Below, one piece after another: positions 1 through 11,482 of a DNA stretch of 48,470 bases. Source of the DNA: Actinomortierella ambigua (lineage: Eukaryota; Mortierellomycota; Mortierellomycetes; Mortierellales; Mortierellaceae); assembly GCA_016098155.1 (NCBI GenBank), contig JAAAJB010000247.1:1-48470 (forward strand), written 5' to 3'. Every line of letters starts with the position of its first letter. Position 1 is the stretch's first letter. The translations under genes and the position numbers were made by a program. The notes beneath the pieces were generated by a model. It saw nothing but the letters and a program-made list of their open reading frames with translations, searched no databases and had not been told where the DNA came from.

Positions 1-42
1 AAAGCCGCCTTCACCGACACATTTCCCGAGCTTCAGCGACAT
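1..42 (-). CDS. Kinase-Sel1 protein, first tandem copy, 5' end only (runs off the left edge)
   Basis: The first 14 codons from the in-frame ATG (complement of 40-42) read MSLKLGKCVGEGGF. They are identical to the start of the complete kinase gene at 2779, including the beginning of the glycine-rich loop. The match continues upstream past a CT-rich run ending in an AG, a possible 3' splice site, so a further upstream exon is possible here as in the other copy. Positions 1-71 correspond to 2738-2808. Together with the repeated upstream DNA (151-512) this shows a head-to-tail gene duplication about 2.74 kb apart. The rest of the gene lies outside the window, so its integrity cannot be judged. 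Confidence 0.7.
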   Translation of the reverse strand, partial: MSLKLGKCVGEGGF

Positions 43-150
43 TGCCTCGAATCTGTCCTCGTCTTCTGAGATAGAGGCAGACAAAGAGAGGCACACATAG
101 AGAGAGAGGGGGCGCGAGAGTATGTAAGTGCGTGAGAGAGGGAAGGGTCG

Positions 151-512
151 GATTATCAGTACGTTAACAGCTCAACAAGCTGTTTAAAGGCTCGTAATGG
201 AGCCAGAGCATACCTGGGTGAGAAGATGCGTGTGAAAAAAATGGAGAACGGGAAATTTGGGAGAAAGGAAAGAAAGAGGGGAAGGGTCAAGAATGGTTGG
301 GAGAAGTCGAAGCGTCACCTTTTCTCCCTGTACGACGTCGCTGTATACAAGCTTTTCGACACATGTAATGCCCCCTTGACAACAATGCGTGGCTTGGATC
401 TCACCTCGCCCCTTTCACCCACCTTGCCATAAATCTCTGTAGCATGTAGAAAACCCAAGACTCTTCCCGTACAGAGTCCCGGGGTTGAATATGGCCACTG
501 AATTCCCTTGCT
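151..512. repeat. Duplicated 5' flank of kinase-Sel1 gene, copy 1
   Basis: This stretch matches 2955-3272 closely over its whole length, with small indels, including a 17-base insertion near 173-189. It lies upstream of the truncated kinase at the left edge, exactly as copy 2 lies upstream of the complete kinase. The reading frames across it are not conserved between copies (one is broken by a stop in copy 1). I therefore read it as promoter, untranslated leader or intron rather than coding DNA. Confidence 0.8.
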
Positions 513-1000
513 CGACTTCTTAATTGCGCAGTGGCACAATAGTGTTACAGGCACGGAATCTTCGTACCCCCAAGAGTATCAGCATATTGGATTCGTGGTA
601 CTTTTTACCCGCATAGAGGAATGCCTAAATGGCACACGTCGGTGTTGCACACGGCGTATCCTGCAACCCCATGTGCCTTACGTCGCTTGATTTACGGACT
701 GCACGAATAGTCGTAATGTTGGGTGCTAATCTTGGCAGGGGTGGTATTCAGCGCCCGTATCACGAAAGAAGTATCAAGGCCGTCTGACGGTACCACTACC
801 GATCTCTAGACTGAGGAGCCGTTGAGTCATACGCGAAAGCTCATATCACTCAGCCCATGATGGCTCTGATACAAGACTATGTTGTGTTGGTATTGTGTGG
901 ATGATCCTTATTTGCATCTGCATACCAAAGAAGAACAAACGACATTGGTCAACTCTCGAATATCTTTTTTTTTTTGGCTACGGTTTCCTTCTCTACGGTC
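513..1000. other. Intergenic stretch between kinase copies
   Basis: I see no gene here. It holds the downstream region of the complete kinase gene and the distal upstream flank of the left copy, with a T run near 964-975 just beyond the kinase stop codon. Confidence 0.6.
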
Positions 1001-2779
1001 TCACATCTTTATATCACGGAGCGCCTTCTTGCTGTTTGAATCTCCTTGGGCAGCCGCTCTCCGGAACAGCGTGGCAGCTTTGAGTTCGTCACGAGAAACG
1101 CCACGTCCTTCACGATGCATCTCCCCTAGCATGTATTGGCCCGCAGGATTCCATCTGCTGGCTGCATGGCTGAGCATTTGCCTCGCCCTGGCCACGTCTG
1201 CAGTCACCCCAAGGCCTTCCATGTAAAGAGCGCTGAGAAAAAAAGCACCTTCAACCTGCCCACGCATTGTCGCCCGCTGCATGTAGTGCGCAGCTTTGCC
1301 ATAGTCATCTTTTTCGAAGGATGGAAAACCAAGGAACAAGGATGCTATCCCATCGCCTCCAACCTCGCGTGCTTCAAGAACCTTCGTCGCCTCGGCGCTG
1401 AACTCACCATCCTTTGATTGTTTTGTTTGGCGCGCAATAAAGAGCAGTGTATTGGCCAACACATGGCCATCGTCTGAAGACCTTTGTAGCCATCCCTCTA
1501 CCATATCAATTTCTGCGTCAGAGGGAGTGCCGGGACGTAAAGCCATCGCTAAGGCGCGCCGAAACAGTGCCTCTGCGTGTCCTTGATCCGCTGCTTGTGC
1601 AAGCAATCGCGTTCCTTCTTCAAAGTCTGGCTCAACACCCAACGCTTGAAGGTACTTGCGACCAAGCTTATACTGTGCCCCCGCATCACCGTGCTTGGCA
1701 TCGTCCAACAACTGGTCCACAGGCGTCACCATCAATTCCAGCTCCTCAACAATACGGGAGGGTATGACGTACATGGTGCCATCAAACAAGCTGAGCATCT
1801 CCGTGACACGTTCGGCGTACTCTCCTTCGAGAGTGGAGAGTCTTGCTGCAAGCCGTGCTGAAAGACCCGGCCGAGCAGTGAGTTTGATGCTGCCGCTGCT
1901 GCTGCCGCTACCTGGTGCTCTCGATCGTTCAGTGGACGTGCTGAGATTAGACATGCTCGTCGTGAGACTGACCATCGACGCTTGGCTCCCAGAAGCATAG
2001 CCGACATCGTCCATGTTCTCATCCAGCATCTCCGCCGCCTCAGGTCGCTTGCTTGGATCTTGCTCCCAGCACCGCTCGATCCACGATTTGTAGTCCGCTG
2101 GTGTCTCTTCAGGGATATCCTCTCTCTCGCCTTTCCGAACCAGATCCGCAATGATACTGTTGTCGCCTTGCTCTTGGAATGGTACAGTGCAATCGGCAGC
2201 CATCTCCCACATCACCATCCCAAGTGCATACGTGTCCGACTTGGTCGAATACTTGGGTCGAAGGGTAAGCAATTCTGGTGCCATCCATCGAAGTGTTCCC
2301 GCTGCCGACGCTTGGTTGCTGGTGTGAGAGGATGCTGTGTTTATTTTGACTTGAGCCAGTCCAAAATCGCATAGTTTGACCTCGAGATGCCGTGTCAGCA
2401 GCACATTGCCGCTCTTGAGATCTCGATGGATGATCTTGTTGGAATGGATGTAGGCAAGACCCTTGGCAATCTCTTTGGCAATCTCATCTTTCTTGACCCA
2501 TCCGTCGCCAAGGCGCCTGTCGAGGATGGCTGACTGCAATGTCCCTCCTTCGGCAAAGTCTGTGATCATCACGAGCGAGCCTTCGTATGTCTCGGTGGCG
2601 AGAAATAGAATGATGTGGCGATGTCGAAGGTTCTTGACGTGGGCGATCTCCTGCTGGATGAGCTTGTCCTGGCCGCGAAGGTGGAATTTCTTGACGGCAC
2701 ACCGCTGGCCATGCCACATACCGATGTAGACAGCACCAAAGCCGCCTTCACCGACACATTTCCCGAGCTTCAGCGACAT
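1001..2779 (-). CDS. Protein kinase (TKL-like) with C-terminal Sel1 repeats
   Basis: Counted from the ATG at 2779 the protein has 592 residues. The kinase domain (about 5-270) has all key motifs: glycine loop GEGGFGAV (10-17), Lys30 in AVKK, Glu44 as a helix C candidate, HRDLKSGN with Asp120, DFG at 138-140 and a WMAPELL segment. It is therefore probably active and resembles the tyrosine-kinase-like group. A Ser-rich linker (about 285-320) leads to about six Sel1/TPR-like helical repeats (about 364 to the end), which usually bind partner proteins. The start is uncertain. The frame stays open upstream to about 2808, where a CT-rich tract ends in CTCAG, a good 3' splice site, so a short first exon may lie further up. 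It is one of a tandem pair. A signalling role is inferred; the target is unknown. Confidence 0.85.
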   Translation of the reverse strand: MSLKLGKCVGEGGFGAVYIGMWHGQRCAVKKFHLRGQDKLIQQEIAHVKNLRHRHIILFLATETYEGSLVMITDFAEGGTLQSAILDRRLGDGWVKKDEIAKEIAKGLAYIHSNKIIHRDLKSGNVLLTRHLEVKLCDFGLAQVKINTASSHTSNQASAAGTLRWMAPELLTLRPKYSTKSDTYALGMVMWEMAADCTVPFQEQGDNSIIADLVRKGEREDIPEETPADYKSWIERCWEQDPSKRPEAAEMLDENMDDVGYASGSQASMVSLTTSMSNLSTSTERSRAPGSGSSSGSIKLTARPGLSARLAARLSTLEGEYAERVTEMLSLFDGTMYVIPSRIVEELELMVTPVDQLLDDAKHGDAGAQYKLGRKYLQALGVEPDFEEGTRLLAQAADQGHAEALFRRALAMALRPGTPSDAEIDMVEGWLQRSSDDGHVLANTLLFIARQTKQSKDGEFSAEATKVLEAREVGGDGIASLFLGFPSFEKDDYGKAAHYMQRATMRGQVEGAFFLSALYMEGLGVTADVARARQMLSHAASRWNPAGQYMLGEMHREGRGVSRDELKAATLFRRAAAQGDSNSKKALRDIKM

Positions 2780-2829
2780 TGCCTCGAATCTGTCCTCGTC
2801 TTCTGAGATAGAGGCAGACAAAGAGAGGC

Positions 2830-2900
2830 ACAGAGAGAGAGAGAGTGAGAGAGAGAGAGAGAGAGAGTGAGAGAGAGAGAGAGAGAGAGAGGGCGAGAGA
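2830..2900. repeat. (GA)n tract upstream of the kinase (CT-rich on the coding strand)
   Basis: This is an almost pure GA run on the plus strand. On the gene strand it is a long polypyrimidine tract ending just before CTATCTCAG at about 2809-2817, so it could be the 3' part of an intron. The left copy has a much shorter tract (about 72-116), so the tract length differs between the duplicates. Confidence 0.6.
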
Positions 2901-2954
2901 GTTTGTGAGAGAGGGATCGAGGGTGGAAATAGGACCCTCGGATGGGATGGAGTC

Positions 2955-3272
2955 AGATTATCAGTACGTTAACAGCTCGCAATGGAGCCAGAGCATACCT
3001 GGGTGAGAAGATGCGTGTGAAAAAAATGGAGAACGGGAAATTTGGGAGAAAGGGAAGAAAGAGGGGAAAGGTGAAGAATGGTTGGGAGAAATTGAAGCTG
3101 TACACAAGCTATTCGACAAATAATGTAATGCCCCCTTGACAGCAATGCTTGGATCTCGCCTCGCCCTTTTCACCCAACTTGCCAAAGAGTTGTGTAGCAT
3201 GTAGATAGCCCAAGACTCTTCTCGTGCAGAGTCCCGGGGCCGAATATGGCCAACGAATTCTCTTGCGCGGCC
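2955..3272. repeat. Duplicated 5' flank of kinase-Sel1 gene, copy 2
   Basis: This is the counterpart of 151-512. It contains a candidate 5' splice site on the minus strand (CCCAG/GTATGC near 2993-3000) that is shared with copy 1. An exon ending there is possible, but no frame is preserved between the two copies. Confidence 0.75.
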
Positions 3273-4344
3273 TGTTCGTTGGACAGGGACAAAGTGACGA
3301 GCTCCTCGGCTGACAGCGATCTCTGGGTCGTGGATCTAAACCACTCGATATTCGATATGACGCCTATATACACTATTCATGTCATTTTGCTGCACTGCTA
3401 GACGCTCCCAACTTCATATCGTTCAGCCCTGCCACGAATCCCATTCATTAGCCCGATGCCAAACCATGACATGTTTATTGATATGTCTTGACTCTACGAT
3501 GTCTAAAACCCTAGACGGAAGCCAAGGTTCACGATTCGCAGGCTTCTTGAGCTCATGCAATAAGCATTTTGACCCCTCTGGAAGGTGGAGCGCCAGGCGA
3601 CCCTGGCTTAACAGACATTCTGGACCCAGCAAGGACCTGGAAAAGGAGAAGGGGTAGAGGATAGATGAAAACTTGTTCATGATGCATGAAGCAAGCTTAC
3701 GCGAGCAGAAAATCGGTGGTGGCGAGGTGGATCTGAAAATTTTAGGGTTGATTCAGCTATGTGGGCCACAGATCTAAATCAGCCGTCGTCCTCTTAAACA
3801 GACGTAGAGAGAGAGAGAGAGAGAGGGAGAGCGTGGTATGAATGTAAGTGTAAGATAGACTCAACAGTGATCTCTGCCAGAAAAAGCTCCCCCCGACACT
3901 GGCTCATAGAGTTTTGTGTGCCATGTTGATCGACCTGAGACTGAACCGGTAGTGGTCGGTGCTTGGTGCTGGATGGAGATCTTCGTACCCATCTGTTTTT
4001 TTTTTTTTTTTTTTTTGCACGTGGGAGAAAGATAAAGGGATAGCCAGATGAGAACGTTTTGAATTTGAAAAGAGGAAATCGGGGAGTCTTGGACTGCATG
4101 CCAAGACCTCACCGTCGAGTGGCCTCAGCGCCATGCCCAGTATGGTAGTACAGCTGGGACACTTTATAGTGTAGATTCAGGGACGGCACACAGGACGTTT
4201 CTTGGCAAATAAAAAAGGTTTCGCGTTAGTGTTCCTCCCTCCTCCACATGCCATTTTCGAGACGCAATGACCCTCGTGTCGGGTGTCTTGGGAAATCATG
4301 GTTTTGGATTTGCATAAAAATTACCCCAACAAGCCTCGTGCTCG
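3273..4344. other. Intergenic region, no gene seen
   Basis: Short open frames here overlap on both strands and look random. The region holds a GA run (about 3805-3826) and a run of about 22 T (3995-4017). It separates the divergently oriented kinase and lipase genes, so it must hold both promoters. Confidence 0.6.
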
Positions 4345-4352
4345 TATAAAAG
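4345..4352 (+). promoter_or_regulatory. TATA box of the lipase gene
   Basis: TATAAAAG lies 92 bases before the chosen ATG at 4444, in a G-rich surround. Position and sequence fit a classical core promoter. Confidence 0.6.
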
Positions 4353-4443
4353 GGGGTAAGAGGAAAGCATGTCTCTTGTGCACCTTCATCTGCTCCTTTC
4401 CCCTTCCCCCACCCACTCCTCTTATTCATTCTCATGTGCAGCC

Positions 4444-4539
4444 ATGACTTCCTCGTCGGCACTCTACCAACACCTTCAGATATCCCATTCACAAGAGAGT
4501 TCAGACAGCAAGGATAGTATGTCGGTTGGGGTCTGTATG

Positions 4540-4577
<38 letters not shown>

Positions 4578-5602
4578 GAGAAAGAAAGAGAGATAGTGTG
4601 TGTATGTGTGTGAAATGCGTTCAATTGTTTATCAACTCTCTCTCTCTCTATCTGTCTTTACGTCTCGAAGGTAGCGAGCGCAAGCGAGAAAGACAACTTG
4701 ACCAACATCATCGCTCAGTAAGGCGTCATGAGACAATCGCATCCACCACCACTACCACCACCACCACGGTCTACCACCACCAAAGCGGCTCTCATATACC
4801 CCAAAACTTCACGTCGTCCCCTCACCTTCTCTCTTCCTTATCGGTACCTCTACCCTTGTCGGCCTATGTTTCAGCCTCACACATCGTCATTTCCTCAGCA
4901 CTCAAGGCGGCCATGCTCTCCACCAGCTTTGGCCTTGGGATCGCACGCTTCGTGGTCTCTGGCGTCGATCAGGCCATAGGCAAGGTCGTTCAGACGGTCG
5001 CTGGTGAGGCCAGTAACGGACAAGTGGGGTAATAGCCCAGAAAAAAAAAGAAAAGGATTTGCTCTCCCCCTTCTCCCCCCCTATTTTTGCTGACTGTGTT
5101 CTTATTCTTTAGGCTTTCACCATCACAAGTGACGTCCTTGCCTTTCCGGGCAGCGCTCCTCGGCATCAACTTTAGCGACGTCCTCGTCCAGACGATCCTG
5201 GAGGTCGTCGACGGCTCCGTGACTCTTGCGCTGACCACGATTAAGGACGGCATGGATCTCATGGACTCTCTTTTCGGAACTGGCCCCTATGCTAGCGACT
5301 CTCAAGGAGGACATCTTGGACAGGCGAGTGAGACCTTTCGCGAGGTATGGATGATCCTCTCACGCGAGTGGGCTTCTATGAACGAGGCCTCGTACCCGAA
5401 ACTCGAGGGCCTACGTCTCTTCATGGCCTATATCGCGATCCAGTTTGCGACTGCTGAGGCCTGGGAGCGTCAGCGCGTCGAAAGCCATTGTCAACTGGTG
5501 GGGTTGTGTTACGAGGCCCTGGATGAGCAGCATGGGTCCAAGAACGCCTGGCGTGCCATCGGGCCGTGGCCTGTCGAGTGGAGGAGGACCGCGAGGATGG
5601 AT

Positions 5603-5633
<31 letters not shown>

Positions 5634-8600
5634 GGGAGGGGGAAGACGATCGCATGGGTAGCATGGAGGCGAGCGTCTTGTCGAATCTGAGCGGTCGGTT
5701 TTCACTCTCGGCGCCATCGCCCCCGCCAGTGCATGTTGTCCGTGGACAAAAGGCACAGGACCTCCCTGCAGAGGCGCTTTGGAGATCAACATCGACCGCC
5801 ATTCCCAACACCACCGCCACTACATCTACCCTGGCACTGGGAGAACAAAGCGACGAAGATGCTATGGGACCACCGCCACCACACTATCATGCCACTGACG
5901 CATTTCCTCCCCTGGAGCCTCTGCCTCTTTCGTCAACAATGCGTAGAGGATCCATCAAGGCAAACCCAGGCATTGAAAAATCACATCAACAGCATTCTGA
6001 AGGAGAAGAAGAGGAAGAAGAATTGCTCACTCGTCAACCCCGTCGTGGCGTCCTGCCTCCGCCTCCTTCATTGGCCAAAGCACCCATCATTCAGCCAACA
6101 GCTCCAATGGCTCTGGGTGGCGACGGTGGTGCCGGCGATGAGGAGGATTCCACTCTTTACCCTATTCTGGACTGGCGAGACGAACACGTTCCTTTCTCTC
6201 GGGCCCAAACACCTATCCTGACCAGACGGCCGGACCGCATGGAGAAACTGGATACGCCGCCATCTTCCAGAAGGGAGGCCGATGCTGATGATGCTGCTGG
6301 TACTGCCGTGGATTGTAAAGGCATCAAGGGCGGTAAACACTCGTCGGCCTTCCCCGCACCCACACGGTCGGCATCCTTCCCAACAGCAGGGTCGACCAAC
6401 CCCTGGCAACCGTCAACGCTTCGTGGTGGTGGTCGTAGTGGTCGTCCTCGTGGTGGTGGTCGTCGTCACACCGTCGGCGGAGAGCCAAGACGAGGAGCAC
6501 GAGACGACGACGAGCCCAACGCCGAACTGCAACGGTTCCTGGCAGACTCGTATCGGTTCTCGCGGTTTTGTTCAGCCATGTACGGCGAGCTGTTTCTCAC
6601 TTGGATGGGGTCAACCGACATTGTCCTTCCACAGTCTGCGTCTGAAGGCGAGACGGCGGCTCACCAGCAGGGTGTTGGTACAGAGAATGGTTTCAATGGT
6701 GTCCAAGCCAATGGTGGTAGTGGTGGTAACGGTGTCAATGGCAGTGGCATCTCACCCGTGGACCACCATTTCTCGGCGTACACGGGCACACCCTTGGGTT
6801 CGATCCTGTACTCGTCTGACGAGGCCGCGACGCTGCGGACAGGTGCGATGGGCGAGCAAGAAAAATACTATGCGCCACGGTACTACATCCTGGACGATGC
6901 AGAGTCCAAGCAGATCGTCCTAGTCCTGCGCGGCACCAAATCGTTGCACGACGTCATGGTTGACTTGACCTGTGACGCCGCCGATCTTGTGCTGGACCAC
7001 GAAACACCCGTGGCATCAGCGGCGAGTCGCCGGCGGCACCACGACCACAACCACAACCACCACCAACACCACCACCACAGGCATCCTTACAAGGTCCACG
7101 GTGGCTTCTTGAAAGCAGCACGCACCATGGCTTCGGTCGACACGCTCGGGATCCAGGAGCGGATCCACTGGGCACTGCGCGACCGGCCCGATTACTCGCT
7201 GCTGGTCATTGGTCACTCGCTCGGCGCCGGCATTGCATCCGTGCTCGCACTGCTGTGGGCAGATCCGACCACGGGACTGACGCCACCACTACCGCTGTCA
7301 AGGACGACGCGGACAAAGACCAGGTCGAGCGTACATACAACGACGGTAGCGGAGATGATGGCTCTGCCGCCTGGAAGACGTGTCCGATGCTATGCGTATG
7401 GGTCACCCAAGGTCATGTGTCCCCGATTGAGTCGTCGATCTACAAAGGTGAGTTCATTGGGAAAGGCCTCCAGAGCATGAAGGAGAATAGAGGAGGGGGG
7501 GGGATAGAAGACTTGATTCCTGACGTACAACAATTTATCAGATCATCACTAGTATTTCGTACGGCGAAGATGTGGTGGGTCGTCTTTCCCTTGGCAGCGT
7601 CCGAAACATTGGACATGCTATGCGAGCCCTTCTTACCTTGCGACAGCCATCACCATCATCATCACCATCGTCTTCCGAACTGGCTTGCGACCAACAGCAA
7701 TCCTCACAATCTAGTCATAGGAATGCTGCACCCGACAGCCACACCACCGCCTCCACCTCTCCTTCGTCCTCTCCCACCAACGACTCGGCCACAGCCACCA
7801 CAAGCATCGGCCTCGAGATTGTACAAAAGGTGATCCGGTGGCGACTGACCAAAGAAGCACATCTCTTAGAAGAGTTTAAGGAGATCCGTCGATTGATGCA
7901 CCGGGAAATGCTCCGCTACGAGCGCTTGAACAATGCCAAAGACGAAGAAGAAGAAGAGGTCCACGACGATTATGGATGGTCAAGCAGCGACAGCGACAAC
8001 GGCAACAATGACGATAAAAGAAATGCACATCCACACCCTGCATCGCGTCCAGGACAAAGACAAGGACGACGAGGACGAGGACGGGAAGGCGTCAGGGCAA
8101 GCAACAGGTCGACTGCAAAGGAAGAGGAGGAGGAGGAGGAGGCGTTGGCGGCCGAAAAGTGTCCAGCGCTGGTCCCGGGCGGCAAAGTGCTGTGGATCCG
8201 GCCCTCGGCGATCGAGCAGGCATTCCAGGACCAGGACGAGCGCGCACACCCTGTCGACCACATGAAGCACCAGTTCGAGTGGGACCCGTTTCAACACGAC
8301 AACCATGGACTTGGACATGCGGCGTCCTTGACGGACCGGTTCAAGCGGAACTGGAACGCGGTTGCTGGGCATGATGGAGGGGGGATCCAGAACGGGACAG
8401 CGGCGGCGGCATCATCACCATCATCATCCTTACCACTACCGCCGCCACCATCTGTTCCACCACCACCACCACCACACTACCAACAGCAGGAACAACGCGT
8501 CTCGAACCGCATCCTGTATCGGATGTACGCCACTACCCGGCCCGAGAATGTCTTTGAGGAGATGTTGTTTTCACGCCGGATGTGGTCCGACCACCTGCCC

Positions 8601-8810
8601 GTGACGTATGAGTATATCCTGGCTGGCAAGCATGCTGTCCCACCATCCTCTACTTCTGCTGTTGGTTCTTCGTCGTCGGCGTCGCCATCGTCATCGCCGT
8701 CCTCTACTTCCCACTCTACTTTTTCCTCTCGACCATCGTCTCCAATGATGGCCGCTGGGGTGGCTACCCCTATCAAAGCCTTTTCTGGGTTCGTTCGCAA
8801 ACCAAGATAA
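4444..8810 (+). CDS. Class 3 lipase, sn-1-specific diacylglycerol lipase-like
   Basis: Four exons join in frame: 4444-4516, 4671-5003, 5130-7447 and 7542-8810, giving 1330 residues. The lipase core has the nucleophile elbow GHSLGAG with Ser832. The predicted catalytic Asp918 lies in YGEDVVGRLSLG, just after the last intron, and a probable catalytic His1259 lies in SDHLP. This layout matches diacylglycerol lipases, which release a fatty acid from diacylglycerol and act in lipid signalling or membrane lipid turnover. The N-terminal 140 residues contain amphipathic or hydrophobic stretches but no clear four-helix membrane domain as in animal DAGL. Long low-complexity inserts (acidic runs near 5610-5650, His/Asn near 7040-7080, Ser and Pro runs) separate the conserved parts. 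The acceptor at 5129 was chosen because the more T-rich one at 5112 gives an immediate stop. Confidence 0.88.
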
Positions 8811-8830
8811 AAAAAAAAAAAAAAAAAAAA
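8809..8830 (+). repeat. Run of 22 A overlapping the lipase stop codon
   Basis: The TAA stop at 8808-8810 opens into a genomic A tract reaching 8830. About 300 bases then separate the lipase from the convergent RNA-binding protein gene; no gene is seen there. Confidence 0.9.
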
Positions 8831-9126
8831 GGGAGGCGGGGCAGAGGGTTATCGAGCAAAGTACGAGAAGAACATTATTCTCTCCGTGCTTTCCAAGGAA
8901 AACAATGTCCCGTCCATCGCCAATCCAACGAATCGTGATAAATAAAGGAATGGATAAAGAAGTAGTAAGAAGAAGGGCTAATTTCGTTTTGTACGGTTGA
9001 CTGGACGCGTTTGTTTTGTTGATTTGTTTGTTTTCGTTTTGTAGTGTCTTTGTTGAATACTTCTTCTATTCTCCACCACCTTGTCAACTATTTTTTTTTA
9101 ATGCTACAACACTTCATTCCTTCTCC

Positions 9127-11482
9127 TTAAAAGCCAGCAGCCTGCGCCTTGTTGCGTCCATAGTAAGGATCAAACTGCTCGCCACCGATCGCCGCGCTAC
9201 CTGTTGCGGCGCCTTCTCCACCCTCCACGCTGTTGGAACCATCCGCCTGCTGAGGCTGAGGCTGGCCACCAGGCTGCTGACCCTGACCCTGCTGTTGCTG
9301 CTGCTGCTGCTGAGGCTGCTGAGGCTGCTGGGGCTGCTGCTGTTGCGGGTGCTGGGGATGACCTCCATAGGGGAAGCCGCCATGACCCAGATGCGCGCCA
9401 CCTGCACCGCCACGACCACCATACTGCCCAAAGTTGTTGTAGTTGGCATATCCGTAGCCGTTGTTGTGCTGGTGATGCGGGTGCATGCCTGCCGCATTCA
9501 TCGGGTACCCGGCTGCGGCTGCGGCTGCGGCCGCCGCTGCTGCCGCTGCTGCTGCTGCCGCCGCGCCTCCATCCTGGTAGTATCCATAGTGCGAGCCTCG
9601 TGCCGCGTTGTCGGCAGCCCGATCCTTGCCCCAGGAAACCTTTTTTTAAAAATAGCCCACAAACCCACAGGCAAGTATGTAAGAGAGATAGGGAATAGGT
9701 TAGCCTTTTTTGGACTCCCATCCAAAAACAACAAAAAGGAATAGCCTTCATGATACAGGTTGACCGAACCGAAGAGGGAAGGGGAGGGGACGGGGATAGG
9801 AACGGGGGATGGAAGAAGGGCACCCAAAGGCTTTTGCAGTTTTAGGAATGAAAGTGAGCAGGACATACCTTCGCGGGACGACCATTGACCATGGTGCCAG
9901 AAAGGCGAAGGATGGCGTTGGCGGCCTTGTCGTGCGAGTCAAGCTTAACAAAGGCAAAGCCGCGGTCGGCCTGCAGTCGGATGTCGACGACGCCACCAAA
10001 GGTCTGGAACAAGGGCGTCAAATCCTCCTGGGTGGTGTGCGGGGGCAAGTTGCCAATATACACGGTCGTGTTGAAGACGGGGGTCTGGTTGACCACGGCA
10101 TTGAAGTTGTTGGTCGAGCTGCTGTTGTTGGAATTGCTGGGGCTGCTGTTGTTGCTGTGGTGACCGTTGTTGTTGGCGTTGTGATGGTGGTGGCCGTGAT
10201 GGCCGTGGTGGCCATGGTGGTGATTGCCATGGTGTCCCTGATGGTGGTTGGCATGTCCGCCTTGGTGGTGGTGATGGTGGTGATGGCCACGGTGATGATG
10301 GTGGCCGTTGCCTCCGTTGCCGCCTCCAACATTGAGCGCCGGTCCAGGCATGCCGCGCTGGGTGGCCCAGTTGCAGCGGACGACACGGTTGCCGATCGGC
10401 TGGCCATTCATCGACGCAATTGCACGCTCTGCATCGGTGCGATCCCGGAAAGCGGCAAAACCATATCCGCGAGACTTGCCCGAGCTGGCATCCCACATCA
10501 CACGTGCATCTGTCATCGATCCAAAGACACTAAAAGCCTTGGCCAAAAGATCATCATTCACCTCGGGGCTCAAATCGCCAACGAAAATGTGGTATTGGCC
10601 TAAAAAAAATGAGAAAGAATTGGTCAGACAATTGAAACCAGTGGGAGGGGGGGGGTTTAACTTGTTAAAGTCTTCCTGAAGGAGGATATCATAGTTGCAG
10701 TGGTGACATTACTGGCGTTCTCATCCTTGGTGACGTTCTGTCCTGCAAAGGCCCAGTTGACTTTAATCTCCTATTGGAAGATATCCAAACAATAAGCGTA
10801 AGTATCAAGGATGGCGGATCGTTACACGCCACGCCGTCCGTCGATAAACAAAAAAGTTCTGAAACAAACAAGTGCCGCCATCATACGTTGTTATAGATAC
10901 GACGGCCGTTCATGGTCTGCAGAGCCATCTCGGCAGTCGCATGGTCCGCAAACTCGACAAATCCGTAGCTGGGGTTCGCGTGGTGACCAAACTATAAAAG
11001 GGCAAGAGGGTGAAAAAACAAAACAAAAAGAAGAGCCATCGCAACGATCGTAGAGACATCGCGTGAAAAAATAGGATCATAAACTTAAATTAGCTTCTGT
11101 TGGCGTAGATCAATCGCACTTCATCGAAGGCTGAAGAATTTGATAGCATCAAGTCCTTTGATAAACGGTAAATAATCAAGAGAAAGAGTAGACAACTTAC
11201 ACGAGCAGCATTCCGGTCGCGAATGATCTTGACGCCGTCCACTTGGCCACCAGTTTGGGAGAAGATCTCCTGCAAGATGGCCTCATTGACGGTGGGGTCG
11301 AGGTTGCCAACGTAGAGTGTCTTGGTATTCTCATCGGGCTGGAAGGACTGGGTGGTCGCAGGCGACGCGGCGGACGCCGAGGAGGTGGAGGTGACAACTC
11401 CAGCATCGACGTTGTTCGTGGAGACATTGCCAGGAGTGGCAGGAGGGGTGCCCTGTGGTTGCTGAGAGGCGAGCTGGTCCAT
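9127..11482 (-). CDS. PUB1/TIA-1-like RNA-binding protein with three RRMs
   Basis: Five exons on the minus strand join in frame: 11482-11201, 10991-10887, 10770-10713, 10599-9869 and 9639-9127, giving 562 residues. RRM1 (about 54-135) has LYVGNL and YGFVEF. RRM2 (about 152-230) has IFVGDL and RGYGFAAF. RRM3 (about 326-400) has VYIGNL and RGFAFVKL and ends in VSWGKDRA, a hallmark of PUB1/TIA-1 proteins. Such proteins bind U-rich or AU-rich mRNA in nucleus and cytoplasm, control stability and join stress granules. Residues 230-325 form an unusual His/Gly/Asn-rich linker. The tail (about 400-562) has a long Ala run, then Gly/Asn/Tyr-rich and Gln-rich segments, a prion-like composition. The start is the first ATG that opens the Ser/Thr-rich N-terminus before RRM1. 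Confidence 0.92.

Noticed and set aside
2961..3200. Possible first coding exon of the kinase-Sel1 gene (ATG at 3200, 5' splice site near 2999)
   Set aside because: The duplicated DNA in copy 1 breaks this frame by indels and a stop, so coding use is not supported.
9204..9823. Long frames opposite and out of frame with the RNA-binding protein
   Set aside because: They are shadows of GC-rich triplet repeats encoding Ala and Gln on the true strand.
11090..11160. Possible small exon between RRM1 exons of the RNA-binding protein
   Set aside because: Joining 11201 directly to 10991 gives a complete, standard RRM1; the stretch between ends in a stop and is better read as intron.
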